Assembly (NCBI RefSeq): GCF_022458985.1
Contig: NC_061782.1
Location: 17,788,172 to 17,852,171, forward strand
Source of the DNA: Mugil cephalus
Lineage: Eukaryota; Chordata; Actinopteri; Mugiliformes; Mugilidae
Length of the DNA: 64,000 nt
Direction: 5' to 3'
A program made the position numbers and the translations under genes. The notes under the pieces are model-generated. The model saw only the letters and a list, made by a program, of their open reading frames with translations. It was not told the DNA's origin and ran no database searches. Below are positions 27,968-45,441 of this stretch, piece after piece (the first letter of the stretch is position 1; each line of letters opens with the position of its first letter).

Positions 27968-30241
27968 ATGAAACATGACTTTGGGAGTGATTATAAATGG
28001 TAAGTGCTATTATTTATTTTTTTCCTGTTATATCTGAAAAGAGGCACATTTTTATACATTTTGTTATAGCTGTATTTCAAAAACATCAGAACAAAAACTA
28101 AACAGCCTTTCTACTTATTATATATTTCCTCCCTTGTCTATCTTTTTTTTTTTTTTTTTAAAAAAAGGATATAAATTTCAACAGGGAGCTTCAATTTTCA
28201 GCTATCATTTTGGCACTTTGTGTTGAGTTTATTCAGCAGGCAGATTGACCTATACACTTTAAGGCTTGTTTTACAGATTTATTCATCACTAAAGCATATT
28301 TAAAAACACTGGTAGTGAGCATGAAGTTTTATCACTGAGTAAAAAACCTATGTAAATAAGAACAACCAAATAAGGACAGAGAAAAGGACGAGATGGGCTC
28401 ACATCAGTCATGCAAATGAAGACCCAAATAAAACACACTATTGAATGAATTGTTTTGTGAGGAATCCTAACGACAGGCATCTTTACTCTAGCAAATTCTG
28501 CACGGAATGATAGCATGTCCGAGAAAGGTACCGCTCCAGGCTTTTGAGGTATCGTCCTCAGTTAAATGAGTAACCAGTAATTTTATTTTCATAGATGAAC
28601 TTTTATTGTGTACATAACAACTATCATCGCATGATTCACGTCCGTCACTCCCTGTGTGCAGGCCAGAGAGCTGGAGGACGGGAAGATGTCCCTTAGCTGC
28701 GAAGAGTCTGTTGTCAAGTCAGACTCTGAAGCCCCTGTTTCCCATCCTCTTCCTCCTCCTCGTGGTGGTTTACGGCCTGGCTGACAGGCTCAGAAACTTT
28801 GTGGTGGGCATCTTCATCCCTCAGTATCACTACCCGTATGCTGTGGCTCTGTGCTTCGCCCAGGTTGGTGCCTGCAGTCTCGACAAATTGCATCACAAAT
28901 CATGTGAATGGAGTGATACGGGTCACACGCGGTGACTGTGCCCGCTGCTTAGTTTACACAGGGCGCTGTGTCAGCGTTGTGTTTGCTCAAGCTGCAGCAA
29001 CATGTGTGCATAATTGACATCTCTGCAAGCATATAAGCAAATTCACACAAAGGCTTAAAAAAGGTAGCACTAACACCGACGGCAGTTTAAAATTGATTGT
29101 TCCGTCGGGCTGCGGTCAATCATTTGTTCAGACCGCTTTCTCCTGTGTAGCTACTGGCTTGTGTGGCAGTTTGAAGGACAAAACAGAGGCAGAGTTAGTG
29201 AAGAAGGGTTTGAAAGTCAATAAGCTCATGAGATGTTTAACCAAATGGTTAGCTGACCACATCAATGGCCCTGTCCAAAGGTTGAAACTCCGTCCTCTGT
29301 GCGTTATCAAAATACAGTGCACATTGGTGTGGTTATGGAAAGTTATTGTGAGTGAGATATTAAAATATTAACCACAAAAAAAAAAAAACATGTACACAAC
29401 GCACAGAGTGTATGCTGTAACGTAATCCTTTCTCTGCAGGTCCTGGTCTCTCTTCTATTCTTAAATCTCCTCCATCTCCTGGGCCTGGTGCCTCTGAAAC
29501 ATTACTCCAGGTCCCTGGGTGAGAGGCTGCTGCTGCCTGCTATCTGTAACAGCGTTCAGGCTGTGCTGGCCATGTGGGTCAAAGCCAGCGGCTCGTATGC
29601 CAGCGTCTTCCTCCTCATCCTGCCCGTGTTGGCCCCGATGACTGTGGGCTTTAGTTTCGCCCTGAAGGTGGAAACACGACCGTCCGTGCACATCTCCGTT
29701 CTGCTTTGCATCCTGAGCGGGACGTCAGTCGTCATCACAGGTAAAAAAAAAAAAAAAAGAAAAAGACAAAAGGACAGGTGTCATTTGCCCTCAGATCAGC
29801 CTTTTATCCTCTTCTTCTCTCTCCACAGCATTCAACGGTCTCTCGGGCATTGAGCCTCTTGAGTGCATGTACGCGCCCCTGGCTTTAATCCTCCACGGCC
29901 TCGCTTTGACTTTGCTGGCTAAAGTGTCCAAGGCTGCGCGCTGCCACCCATCCGATGCTCAAACCTCCGTTTTTGACATCTACTACACGGAGATGGTCAA
30001 CCAGAGTTGGGTGCTGGGCCTCCTGTGGCTGCTGCACCCAGACACCCCCTGGCAGGTGATCGCTCAGGGTAGCTGGCACAGCCTGCTCTTCCACGGATAC
30101 CTGCTGGCTATCCTCCTGCTGGGGATGGTGCTGAACTTCCTGGTGGATATGTCAGCTCTGTGTGTCTCCCCGCTTTCTGCTGCGCTGCTCCACTCGGCAA
30201 AGCAGCTGGTGCAGCCATTTATTCTTCTGTGGCTCCACTGA
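27968..30241 (+). CDS. multi-pass membrane protein, transporter-like (drug/metabolite transporter type), unnamed
   Basis: Four exons join in phase: 27968-27999, 28662-28863, 29440-29740 and 29829-30241, giving 315 residues. The tiny first exon supplies MKHDFGSDYK. About eight or nine hydrophobic segments lie near residues 35-50, 70-96, 108-124, 131-153, 160-179, 191-209, 237-249, 264-287 and 290-313. The ending, with a helix carrying GMVLNFLVDMSALCVSPLSA and a lysine in the following AKQLVQPF, recalls nucleotide-sugar transporters of the SLC35 type within the drug/metabolite transporter fold, but this is a resemblance in layout only. There is no cleavable signal peptide. I do not recognise the orthologue. 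In human, the gene NUDT13 sits between P4HA1 and ECD; this protein is not NUDT13. Substrate and location are unknown. Confidence 0.75.
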
Positions 30242-30884
30242 GCGCTTTGTTACCATCGCAAAGCAACAAGAAGAGACACACACTGTTACGACACGTCTGT
30301 AGAGGCTCCCGGTCGCCCACGTCACGCTGAGACAAGGTCGACTGGACCTTTGAACCCCTCCTCACACCCTGGGACTAGAGCCTTGAACGGCTCATGTGCC
30401 ATAGATGTTCCCGTATCACCCCAACTCCCCCTCCAGCCATTTAAGCTGAAGAAGATACGTGGAAGAAAAATCTTCAGGAAAACACCGGTTGCCCTTCTTT
30501 CACATTTTTAAAAACACATGACACAAAATATGAAGAATTAGTGAATGGGATACAGATAGCAAATGTTGATGTTTTCTTTCCTTTGCACTTTTTATTTTCT
30601 TTCCCTTTCTTTCCTTGCATCTCCTCTGCTTTCTGTTCCACAGTTTTTTGTTTTATTTGCCAATTTGTCATTTCCCTGCTCTTTTCTGCACAGTTCTTTT
30701 CATTTCCCTTTCTTTTTTCTCTTTCATTTCCACTCTTTTCCTCAGTTGCTTTGAAAATTTTGAAAAGAAACATGTGTGGGAAAGACAAAGCCTCTGAAGG
30801 CTGTACTCTAAACATTAACATGGGTAATATTTTTTTTATCCATGGCAATTGTGGCTAATTTTTAACAGTATTGACTGATAATGA

Positions 30885-32075
30885 AAGCCCGAGGTGTACG
30901 CCATTGCACAGCCTCTTTTAAAAAAAACCTGGATCCCTTCGTCCTGACTAATTTCAGGACAATTTCCAAACTCCTTTTTATTTCCAAGGTTTTAGAGAAA
31001 CTTAACCAACTTGAAGATTTTTTGAATCGGGCCAGTGTTGGCGTACTGTTTCAGTCTGGTTTTAAGCAGCACTGAATCTGCTTTTTGAAAAGTTTTTAAC
31101 GATATTCTTTTAAACCACAACTCTGGCAGTTGTCCCTCTTTTATTCTTTTAGACCTAGCAGCGTTGTTTGACATAATGGATCACAAAATCCTCCCATCAC
31201 GCCTCAAGCACTGCGTAGGCATTGAAGGCCCTGTGTTAGACTGGTTTAAATCTTGCCTCACAGATAGATCTGTGCAGTCGGGACAGTTTTCCTCCTCAGT
31301 TGCCCCTGTGACCTGCGGGGTCCCCCAGGGGTCACTTCTGGGCCCTCTACTATTCTCACGTTATATGAGGTCCTTGCCGGCTCCCTTGGCCCACTAGCAC
31401 CTTACATAGGATCCCAGGCAATCTTGGTGTGATTATTAATGGGGCGCTTAAATTGGACGAGCAGGTAAGCTCAGTGGTCAAGGCTAGCTTTTTTTTCAGC
31501 TTCGCCTTCTACCCAAAGTTAAATCCTACCTAAAAAGGACGGATCTAGAAAAAGTTATCCTTCCTTTATTACATCGCACTTAGATTACAGCAACTCCTTG
31601 TACGTCGGCATCGGCCAATCAGAGCTCAACCATCTCCAGCTTGTCCAGACTGCAGCAACACATAACAGTAGTGCTTCCCTCTCTTCATTGGCTCCTGGTT
31701 AGGTACACGATTGATTTTAAGATTCTTTTATTTGTTTTTAAATGTCTGAATGGGCTGGCCCCAAAATACCTTTCTGTCCTTTTTGGACGTGCATCGTCCC
31801 TCCAGAAAACAAGAGAGGATCGAGCTTTTACAGTGGCGGCTGCCTGCTGCTGTCTGGACTGTGACTAGCTTTCCCACTTTCAAAGCATGCCTCAAGACCC
31901 ACCTTTTTACTCTAGACTTTGGCTGAGAGTCACCTGTTTTGATATTTTATTTGTATTTATTGTACTGTTTTTATTGTCTTACTTTTATTGTTTGTAATTA
32001 TCATTGATCATTGATATTTTATTCTGTTACGCACTTTGGTTAGCCTTGACTTTTTAAATGTGCTATATATATATA
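30885..32075 (+). mobile_element. L2-type LINE fragment
   Basis: Reverse-transcriptase remnants are clear: LLDLAALFDIMDHKILPSRL-like text around 31150-31205 and VPQGSLLGPLLFSRYM around 31320-31370, the signature of L2-clade LINEs in fish. A thumb-like segment ending in the typical tail (GTGCTATATATATATAAAAG, near 32060) follows. The middle has been deleted and several frames are disrupted, so it is dead. It lies downstream of the membrane-protein gene, whose 3' UTR may run into it. Confidence 0.8.
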
Positions 32076-32444
32076 AAAGTGACACGTGACAATGAAACAT
32101 TACCTTGTTCCTGGAATTCTGACAGCATTTTCCACGTAAAAAGGCAAGTTTACACAGGACACACGCTATTAAACCCATCACATTTTATGGTTACTTCACT
32201 GTGTTAAAAATATGATAACACACTTAATGATTTTTTTTTTTTTAGTTAGGGAGTTACCCTTGGATGAATCAATGTGCTCACACATCAGATGAGAAGGGGT
32301 CAGGAGGAGTTTTATTTATTGTCCTATTTAAGTTATTATTCTCATTATGAAGCCGTCTTAAAATGTGTAACAATAAAAGGTAACATTTCACCACCACTTT
32401 CTGCGTGTGCTCTGTAATAAACTGAAATGAGACTTAGGAGAAGG

Positions 32445-32467
32445 TTTATTTAGAAAAACTATTTATT
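32445..32467 (-). terminator. tandem polyadenylation signals of ecd
   Basis: AATAAA is read on the minus strand at 32462-32467 and again at 32445-32450. Both lie about 380-400 bases after the ecd stop codon. Confidence 0.55.
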
Positions 32468-32841
32468 CTGCAGGTAAAAAACAAAACACAAACTAATTTA
32501 AGTGCTGTTATAAACCACACCAGTACACACAACTGTCCCAAAATTACACAAAGCAGCATGTTTTAAAAATCCTGAAAAATGATTCCTTGTGATCTCATTT
32601 TTAGTTTACATGGCGTCAGTGGAGTCTTGATTGAGTGAGATGAAATGGACTTGTATTTATGATGCAATCAAAACTGAAGTTGTACCCTTCTTGTACACAC
32701 AAATGCAGCCCTATAGGACATCTTCACCATCATTTGGCAACAGAAGTACCGACTGTAACGCACTCGTCAGTCGTAGGTGATCCTCTTAATCCTTTTTATC
32801 AGCTCTTATTTTGAAGGGAATCGCTGTACGATGCTGGTCCC

Positions 32842-36955
<4,114 letters not shown>

Positions 36956-38119
36956 TTTTGAAGTTTTTAAAGACCTTATTAAACAACAACAATATTCTTA
37001 CATCGGTGTCGGGGCCCGTTCTCGTCTTTTGACTATAAAGCAAAGAGTGAAGCGTTAGCATTAGTAGTAGATATCAGCTAAGTTCAATCAATGTAGTACG
37101 GTTGATATTCACATTAAATTCACGCAACCTTTTGAAAGTTCAGTCACCCTTACCTTGTCTTGTTTTTAATTATAAGATGCTATGTTGCTCTGGTCTGAAG
37201 TGGAGTTGAGGCAGGAAATACTTTAGCTTTCCTAATTTAATGTGCGTTGCTATCACGCCATCTGCCAATGTTTAGGTCCTGCACTAAATTCCATCCGACT
37301 GGCCCCTATAGTTCAACAACCAAAGTTCCGATGCTACAACCTAATCTTATATGTCTTTATATTTCTTGTATTGATAACAAAGGAACACAGTGTAAAAAAA
37401 ATCAAGGCGAATATAAGATGAATTTATTTCACAAAATTAAATTCCATAATCAGAGTTTTACGTTTTGTCAGCGTCTCAATAGATCAACCGGAACCCTTTC
37501 AGGAACGTAACCACGTTGTTGCAATGCATGATGGAAATTGCAGTGAACTTACACAGACGCTATGGCAAGTGTGTATCAGTCTGAAATACATTTCCCACGA
37601 TCCCGCGGGACTACAACGCTGCGTATCCATGACAGCCGCGTTATTGTTGTTGTCAGAGGTGCTAATATTAGCTTAGAAAATCCTTTAAACTGAGGATAGT
37701 GCTCGACTTTAACGTTTTGTAGGATTTTATTATAAAACGTAGACTTAATTGATAAGTATTTTACGACCACACAAGACGAATATTTAGTTGAACGAATGTA
37801 ATTTACCAGAAGCCTTTTTTTTGTTTTGTTTTTATACACTGCAATTTGTGCCTTGTTGATATTTTATCTAGCCGTTCGTGTAACGTTCATGTAAGACTAG
37901 CTGGCTTAATTTTAACCTCTTTTTTACAGTTGCTGCAATATCTAGAAAAACAAAAAAAGAGAGAGGGACACCATTCGCCTCCAGCTTTCTTTTCAGCGTT
38001 TTAATCTTCGTGCTAATGGTTGAGGAAATGACAGACGTCCACCTAAACGGTTCGCAGAGGGTTCCGGAAGCGGAGGCGAGGATGAGAGGCGAGGGATTGA
38101 GCCTCTAAAACGGAGGAGA
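36956..38119. promoter_or_regulatory. head-to-head intergenic region of ecd and fam149b1
   Basis: The two start codons are 1,164 bases apart on opposite strands, so their promoters share this stretch. The ecd side (36956-37230) and the fam149b1 side (about 37950-38119) probably hold the 5' UTRs. No TATA box or known transposon is evident. A single shared bidirectional promoter is possible but not proven. Confidence 0.45.
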
Positions 38120-41100
38120 ATGATTTCACGGTACAACAGGAGACCTGTATCGCACAAACTTGAGATGTGAGTACAGATTGTAAATTTCCTATTGCAACAC
38201 CTCGGTCCTGGGAACAGTACGATTTTCTTGCAGTCGGAGGCTGTTTGTCTCCGTGGTGTTGTGACTGACTGGTTGACATCTTAAAAAAATGATGATAATT
38301 CGCTTAATGACAGGCCATCTCGTTTAAATACAGCAAATGATGATGTCCGGCAGTAGCACACTATCAATTGAAGAAGTTTTCTTTATTTTCACACAATGTC
38401 ACAATTCAGAAAATACGCAGAAACAGAGATGAGTGTGATATTTAATGGACTAAGACATCCACAACTGCCAGTATAGACTTTTAAATAGACACACATGTAT
38501 ATGTTCATATAATTGTGGTCTTACAACATAAACCTGGTGGGTTTGCATGCTTGTTTTGCTCAATACTTTTGATTTGATTTTTGATAAATACTCCCAATCT
38601 GTGCAGTCGTGGCTTGTCTCGAAGCAGCCTCGACCACCACCCTCTTCCAGGAGAAGCAGACGACAACCAAACCCCTCAGCGCTACCTCCACGACCTGCAG
38701 GAAGCTTCCTCCACGCACAACAGGTAACACAATACGGCCAGGAACCCTGAGTCGCTCTGCAACGAGGCAGAGTAAGGCCAAGATTAAACTACTTGCAGTC
38801 AGTGCGCGCGCACACATGCTCTTGGCTGCTTGTTTTGTAATGTTACACCATCTTGAGTGGACAGCTGATTCTCGGGGTTCTCGCTATGTGACACCCAGAA
38901 GCGGTGGATTAATTCATATCACATTGCCTACCCTCAGATGTGCAGTTAAAAGAATAAGTAATGAGGCAGCCTGTTAGAATATTCAATCGCTTTGACATTT
39001 GCCCTTCGTTTTCCACTTTGATTATGTCAGCAGATAGATTCCCTCACTGCTTCATAGTGGATATTAGATTTAAGTTCTGAAGGGTGCAAGTTGTCGACTT
39101 CGCAAAATCACGTGGTGCATGTGAAACCGATGAAGAATTATGGGATGGAGGAATGCTGCACACAAGTCACGTAACCTCCGTGTCTTTTTATACAGCTCCG
39201 AGACGTCTGCGGCCTCAGGTCACTCTGACTGCCCCACTGTCATCTCAGTGGACTCCAACCAGTCGTGGTCAGGTATCCACAGCTCCACAGGTACCGGCAT
39301 CTCCACAGAGAGGAGCTCTGTTTTCTCCTGGGGCTACGATGTAAGTCTACTCTTCAGAAAACAAACCAACTAACTAACTAAACAAAAATACGCAATGTGA
39401 GTTGATGATGCCAACCTGTCTGTACCAACAACTGTGCACATGCTCACTCTGGACACACGTTTCTTATTATGTTGCAAAGGTGAAAAGAAACATGTCTAGT
39501 ATCACCATGTGTAGTTTAATGTATAATTTAATTTGTCTAGTTTAAGTTTGATGTACTCACTAACATTTGGTGAACGTATGAGAGGTCATAAAAGGACACA
39601 CAACCAGTATCTGTATGGTTCAGCTGGAGGCTCGTGTGTCTGCTACTTTTTTCCGGTACGGCTGATTCTACTGGGTATTGGTTTGTTATTGTTCTGTGCT
39701 TTCCAGACTCGGTTGGTTCTACAAAACTTTTCCAGGGCTCAATTATTTATTTAGTTCATTGTCCTCAAGTTGCTTCTCAGAAAGAAAAAAAAAACTCAGT
39801 TATGCAACCAAACTTCCTCCTGGCTCTCCTCTTTCTTTGTCCCTTTTTTTTTTGTTATAATATGAACAATCCAGTTTGACCACAGACACACAAACACGCC
39901 CCCAAAGGACTGTAGGATCTAATTGTTATGCGACGTCAAAGGTTGCTGTGAGATAAAATAAAAGGAATGGCGATACATTGCCAATAATGGATAAACAGAC
40001 TGAAAAGCAGCAGCTTTCAATCATAGAGCTGGTGCATGAGAACAGAGGAGTAACCTGCTCTTTGTTTTTCTGTGTCTTTCTGTCCCGCAGGAGTTCGACA
40101 AGGCAGCGTCACGGCAGGTGCAGCAAATGTTTGAGGAGATTGACAAAGAGCTGTACGAGGGGAGAGGCAGCGGGGGAGGGATTCTCCAGGGGCTGCAGGA
40201 TGAATGCCAGCAGTGGGCCACGCGTTTCCCCCATCTCAGGTGCGTTATCCGTGGAACAGGGCAGCAGTGTGACCCAGAACTGATTATGATTTAGAAATAA
40301 TACCTGTAAAAAAAAAATATCCCATCCTTCTTGGAGAAATGACTTTGCTTTTCTGTTCTTTGTGCATGTCACTCAGGATACTGGGTACTCAGCTGATGTT
40401 TCCCAGTGATGAGGGCTTCCAGTGGTATGCGACTTCTGGGAAAGGCAGCCCGTCAGCACGCAAGGAAAGCGGTGTGAAGTCCCAGGAGAAGGACAAGGGT
40501 GGCACAGAGTGAGTCTTCGCTGAAATCTCACTGGCGTTCTGACTGATAGCACACCGGAGGTCAAAGGACCTAAAACGGACTGCGTTTTTCTGCATCACGA
40601 TTGCACTGAAGTAGCTTAAAGAAGTTTATTCAGCCATTGCTTTTAGTATCCTCTCCGCCAACACATATTCGTAACGGATTATAATTTTTATTTTTGAATC
40701 TACGGCCCAAAAGAGCCACAGAAGATCATTTTATTATTTAGAGAATCATACGAATATCTCTCTGTCTGGAGCGGCTGTTGGCGGAGTGTCTGGATAACTG
40801 GTGATAGGGCATCAATTATACAGGAGTCCTGGCTGAATGTGTAGTTTTCTGACCTAGATTTTCTGGCTTTTTCATTAGGAATTTGGGCCAAGCCGTCCTG
40901 GTTATTAGCTATGATTTGACACAGGAGCTGTGACTGACGCTCCTAATGGTGGACTAGCAGGCGCTAAGCTGTGCTACTATCTGATTTGTTCGGCCCTAAA
41001 CTGAGTCGACATAATGGAGTTGAGATAAAATTAGACATGCTTGTACATGTGCAGAAAATGCCATTCAGTGCTTAGTTTCCACTTTACATTCCAGCCTGGT

Positions 41101-44100
41101 GTTCTCAGCTGGATTTGAGTTATTTATTATTTATAAAAAAGTGTACAGCTTTTTTTTTGTGGGTCTATTTCACGTGTATAGATTAACTTGTCTGTTGTCG
41201 CTGGGGGGGAAAGTTTGAACGTGCAGGGTAGGAGAGCGGCGCTGATCAAGTCCTCCTCAGCAGATTTGGATGGACATCCCGGCACCTCCAGCGGTCATGA
41301 CAACCCGAGAGTGATCGAAGCAGACGGTCTGATAGAGGAATACCTCGCGTTTGATAGCAGGGACATGTGAGTTGCTCTCTTTTTATTTTCCCGCCAACAG
41401 CAAAAGGCTCTGTGCATGCGTTCTACGCTGTAGTGAAATCCCCCGTCTTCCGCAGGGACGACGGGTTGGACCAGGACGGTTCGGAGTCGGCACGGAGGCA
41501 TCGCTGCCTGCCCCCCGTTTCACCGTACCGCTGTCGCCGTCAGGCTGTTCTCGACATCCTGTTTGATGACGTCTGGTGGCAGCTGGTCGGATGGATGAAA
41601 GAGCTGGTCCAGCGCCACTGGGAATGCTGCACCTCGTGTAGGGCGGATTTCGAGTACTTCACACGAGCCAGACCGAGCTCTTCTTAACAAATGAACAGTT
41701 TTCTGGGCGCAATTTGAAAGCGAATGTGCGTGTGTGATTAGCAGATGATGAAAAGATTTCTGGGAGCCTGAGCCCCGTGCAGCAGGACTCCCAGAATCCC
41801 TTCGCGCTGCTCTCGACGCTGCCCGCGATGCTGCCCAAACTCAGCCAGAGCCGAGTGCCCCCGCTCACAACTGGCCTGCAGTTCCAGGTCAGTGGTCGAG
41901 GAGAGTTGAGAGGTGTCTGTCTCCCCAAATGTACATAGTACACAAATTTTGTGCCACAAAACATATTCAATAATGTTAACATTGATCCTTTCGGTATTAA
42001 ATCTAACTAGAAATGCTGGATTTGAACAGACGATGCATAAGAATTTTAATGACTGTGGTAATAAAACATGAGTGGAACAGAATAAAAACAGTATGAGGAA
42101 GTGTAGTGCACCAGTACCAGTGTGGATCCATATAAAGTCTGGTTTAATCCATCCTGATGTTAAGCTTGATCATTTTGATAAACTTATCGAATGCAAGTCT
42201 TTGCAAACATAATATTCCTGTCCTACAGTTCACACTCAGATTATCACCTGTTTTTCCCTCCTGCCTGTTACTCTTCAATCTTTCAGTGCTTCTGGTTCAT
42301 TAACTCGTATCACTGTTTTCTTTCCTTCCCTCTTCACTTTCTTCCCTTCACCTCACCAATGTGTTTTATGTACCTTCTGTTTGTTCCCCCCGTTTGTCTT
42401 TTCTTCATTCCTTTTTCTTATATATTTTCCTCTGTCTTTATTACTTTCTTCTTTTTTTGCCTACCATCCTTCCTTCCTTCCTTCCTTTCTTCCACCTCCG
42501 CCGTCTTTCTTCGGACGTGTCTATCCCATCCCGCAAAGAGCACAAAGGCAAGGGGCTCGAAGCACAAGTCCAGGCGGAAATCCAAAAAGCAGAAAAGGCC
42601 TTCCACTGTATGTAACCACCTCGTTTAGAGCCAAAATGGCGGCGTGTTGCGTGCGCGTCGTCCATGGCGGCTCATTGTCTTCACCTCTAGCCTGAATGTG
42701 CTCGTGCCTGTTGATTAACACAAACGCATCGCCACCGTTTAACTTGTTTGCAACAACTTTATTTAGATTTAATTTACCGGAGAATGTTGTCGTGCATCGT
42801 TTTGTTTGGGCGCGTTGTGCTTTGTTGCATTTTAAGTGTCGTGACTGTTATTTTTTGAATGGTGGCAGATGTGGGGTCCTCCTTTACGTCACTGCATGAT
42901 GAATAACCATTTCTTTGAGATTATTGTCTAAATGGAATTAACTAACCACGTGGCCACTGGGCTTTCCTCTTTTACGTGTCTCCTCTCCGTCCTTGACCCT
43001 CTTAATTATATTTCATTCCACTTGTCTCATCTGCTCCTCAGGCTGGAAGGGCTCCTGTAGGAGCAGCGGCGACCCAGCACAATCTGAACGACCTCATCGT
43101 GATCCACAGCATCCCCCTGCAGCAGAGGAACCTGGGAGTGCTGGACAGAAGCCAGTATGGACACATCCTACACGTCTGTCTCAAAACAGTAGATTAAAAC
43201 CAAATTGTGCATTTTTATATCCCTAGCGAGCTTAATTTTTAAATGGGATGGGAAGAGTTTTCCATTTTTTGTAGAACTAAAGGGATCTTAACATCTTATC
43301 TGGCAGTTCTCTTGGCCGGTCGACTGGCTGAAAACGCACCGTTCATCGATTGTTTTCCACTCTCCCTCTCTTCTCTACACAGGGAGCCAGAAGAGCGGGC
43401 GTCTCACAGACCAGGGTCCAGCGTCGTCCCCTCCGGCAAACCTCGGCCACGGCGAGCGTTCGAGCAAAGCTCTTCCTCCCTGTCCCGCCCGGCGCAGTCG
43501 GCTCGACGCAGGAACCCCCCTCCCCGAACCCTCCTGCCGCTGGTTCCCAGCCTGAGTCAGTCCAGCGCCGTGGGATCCATGGACGAAGTCATCCGCGGGA
43601 CTCGCCTGTGAGTTTCTGATATCGCGGGACCCCCAACTCCTATCTTTTTACTTTATACTCACCCGTTCTCCCCTACTGCCTCTGAAGGTGCACAGAGCTA
43701 TACATAGATTACTCCCCATCCTGCTCCCTTTTAACTTTATGGCTTTATATGCTTTATGGCTCTGTGCAGCCATGAATCGTGCTTGTGGGAGGTGATAGAG
43801 GCCACTGTGTATGATAAATGAACTTTTCATGACCTGCAAGACAAACACTGGCGTATAAACTGAACGTGACAATGTAACTCACGGGACAAAGGTGAAAATG
43901 TTTTCACTTTTACTTCACTGTCATGTCATTGCCAAGAAATAGTCGAGGACCAGAGCTGTCAGAGTTATCATTGTCTGTCTAGGGAGAGATCAAACTCACT
44001 GTTTCTGACTTGTCCCATGGACGTCTTTCTTTAGAAGGAAATGTGTGTAATGTGATGTTTGTTTTCCTCCACAGACCCACGGCCAGCGACCGACTGACTT

Positions 44101-45441
44101 CTCCCCTGTTGCCCCTGAGCAGGAACACGCTCCTTCCCCCCATCAGCAGCGGGGACCCAGAGTCGTCCCACCCAGGGCAGACGTCCAAACCAGCACAGGT
44201 AATGACACCAAGTATATAATAATACAAAGGGTTACATGATTCATAGGTCAGCCTAACGTTTCTACATTTATCGTTGCTGCCGTCCATCTTGTTCTCGCCC
44301 CATAGCGGCAGAAAGGCCCGTCCAGCCGCGCACACAGCGCTATAAACGACGAGGCCGGCAGCTCAATCCCGAGGGATCGTCACCTCCTACTGGACGTCTT
44401 CTCTCGCCCCAACACCACTCACACGTACAGGGTAAGATTTACCTCCTCAGCCTGAAACGCGCTTAGCTGTTGCGGTTATTATTTGGTTATCGGTTGACGT
44501 CTCGTGCCCGGTTTTGTTTCCAGTCAGATACTCCGTACCGTCGTTCCTTCACAGTATTGGACAACATCGGGCAGGGGCGACCGGGGAGAGCCTCCGTGGC
44601 GGCAGGTGAGAAATTTAACCTGGATTAGCAATCATTAAAAGAAAAAAATGATAAGGATGTGATATATAAGCCTGTTAGATCACCAGTACCACTCCATCAA
44701 CCGGTCATGTTTATAATGCGCCGTACGTTCTCCATTTTTACCATTCATCAACTAGTTTTCATCCCAACTATTCATCTGTGTTTTCTTTTTGGAGGCTGTG
44801 GTTTGTGCTACTGAACTGAACTAGACAAAATAAGAGAAATGCTTTTATTCACTGCAGTTTAACAGCACCACACACCACATCCTCCCAAACATTCAGTTGA
44901 GCGATCACCTTTCCCTACGCTGTTTCAACATTCATGAACGAGGATTTAGTGCGGAACTGGGGCTTCTGCCTGTTTTCTGTCACTTGAATAGAACATAACA
45001 GCGCGAGATGGATTTCAAAGTGGATTAGTCGATCGCTTATGCATTCATTTATTCCTTCATTCCACCAGACTCTCTTGGAATCGGCGTGACCGGCATCAGC
45101 CTTGGCATCAGCAGCTCGTCTTTCTTGGACTCGTTTTCCCACCACCCCTTGGGACACTCGCCCATCAAAGACGAGGAGGAGCCAGACCCGCAAGCCCCCG
45201 TCCCAGGTCAGTAGCTTAAAAGGGGCTGATGAAACTCTCCTTCCAGACTTTGGCCTCAGATGAACCGCGAACGAATGCGAGAGGCTGCAGCAGCTGTCTC
45301 TAAGTAAGGTTTACCGACGGGCGAGAGTGTTTAAAGTTGTCCATTAACTTCCCCGCAGCTCCACTGGTGCCTCTGTCAGTCCCTCCGCGCTCCTACGCCC
45401 GGGGAGGCATCTCATCCAGAGCCAGCAGACCCGGCTTGTAG
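38120..45441 (+). CDS. fam149b1: FAM149B1, cilium-associated protein
   Basis: In humans FAM149B1 is needed for normal primary cilia and is mutated in a Joubert-type ciliopathy. Sixteen coding exons: 38120-38166, 38607-38723, 39196-39340, 40091-40239, 40377-40508, 41232-41366, 41456-41637, 41742-41887, 42539-42607, 43042-43154, 43383-43607, 44075-44198, 44306-44431, 44524-44605, 45069-45206, 45359-45441, giving 670 residues (human 582). It starts MISRYNRRP like the human MISRYTRKA. The conserved DUF3719-type core runs through [36 protein letters not shown] and [12 protein letters not shown]. The later match [15 protein letters not shown] and DEVIRGTRL fixes the orthology. Exon 9 (69 nt) is very rich in lysine and arginine and has no counterpart in the human protein I know. 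The 3' UTR runs to about 47.7 kb. Confidence 0.95.

Noticed and set aside
30541-30858. Phe-rich open frame after the membrane-protein gene
   Set aside because: A T-rich 3' UTR-like stretch read as protein; no homology seen.
42191-42695. Overlapping Phe/Ser/Pro-rich open frames before the fam149b1 basic exon
   Set aside because: Translation of the long pyrimidine-rich tract before the splice acceptor; only the 69-nt exon at its end fits the gene's phase.
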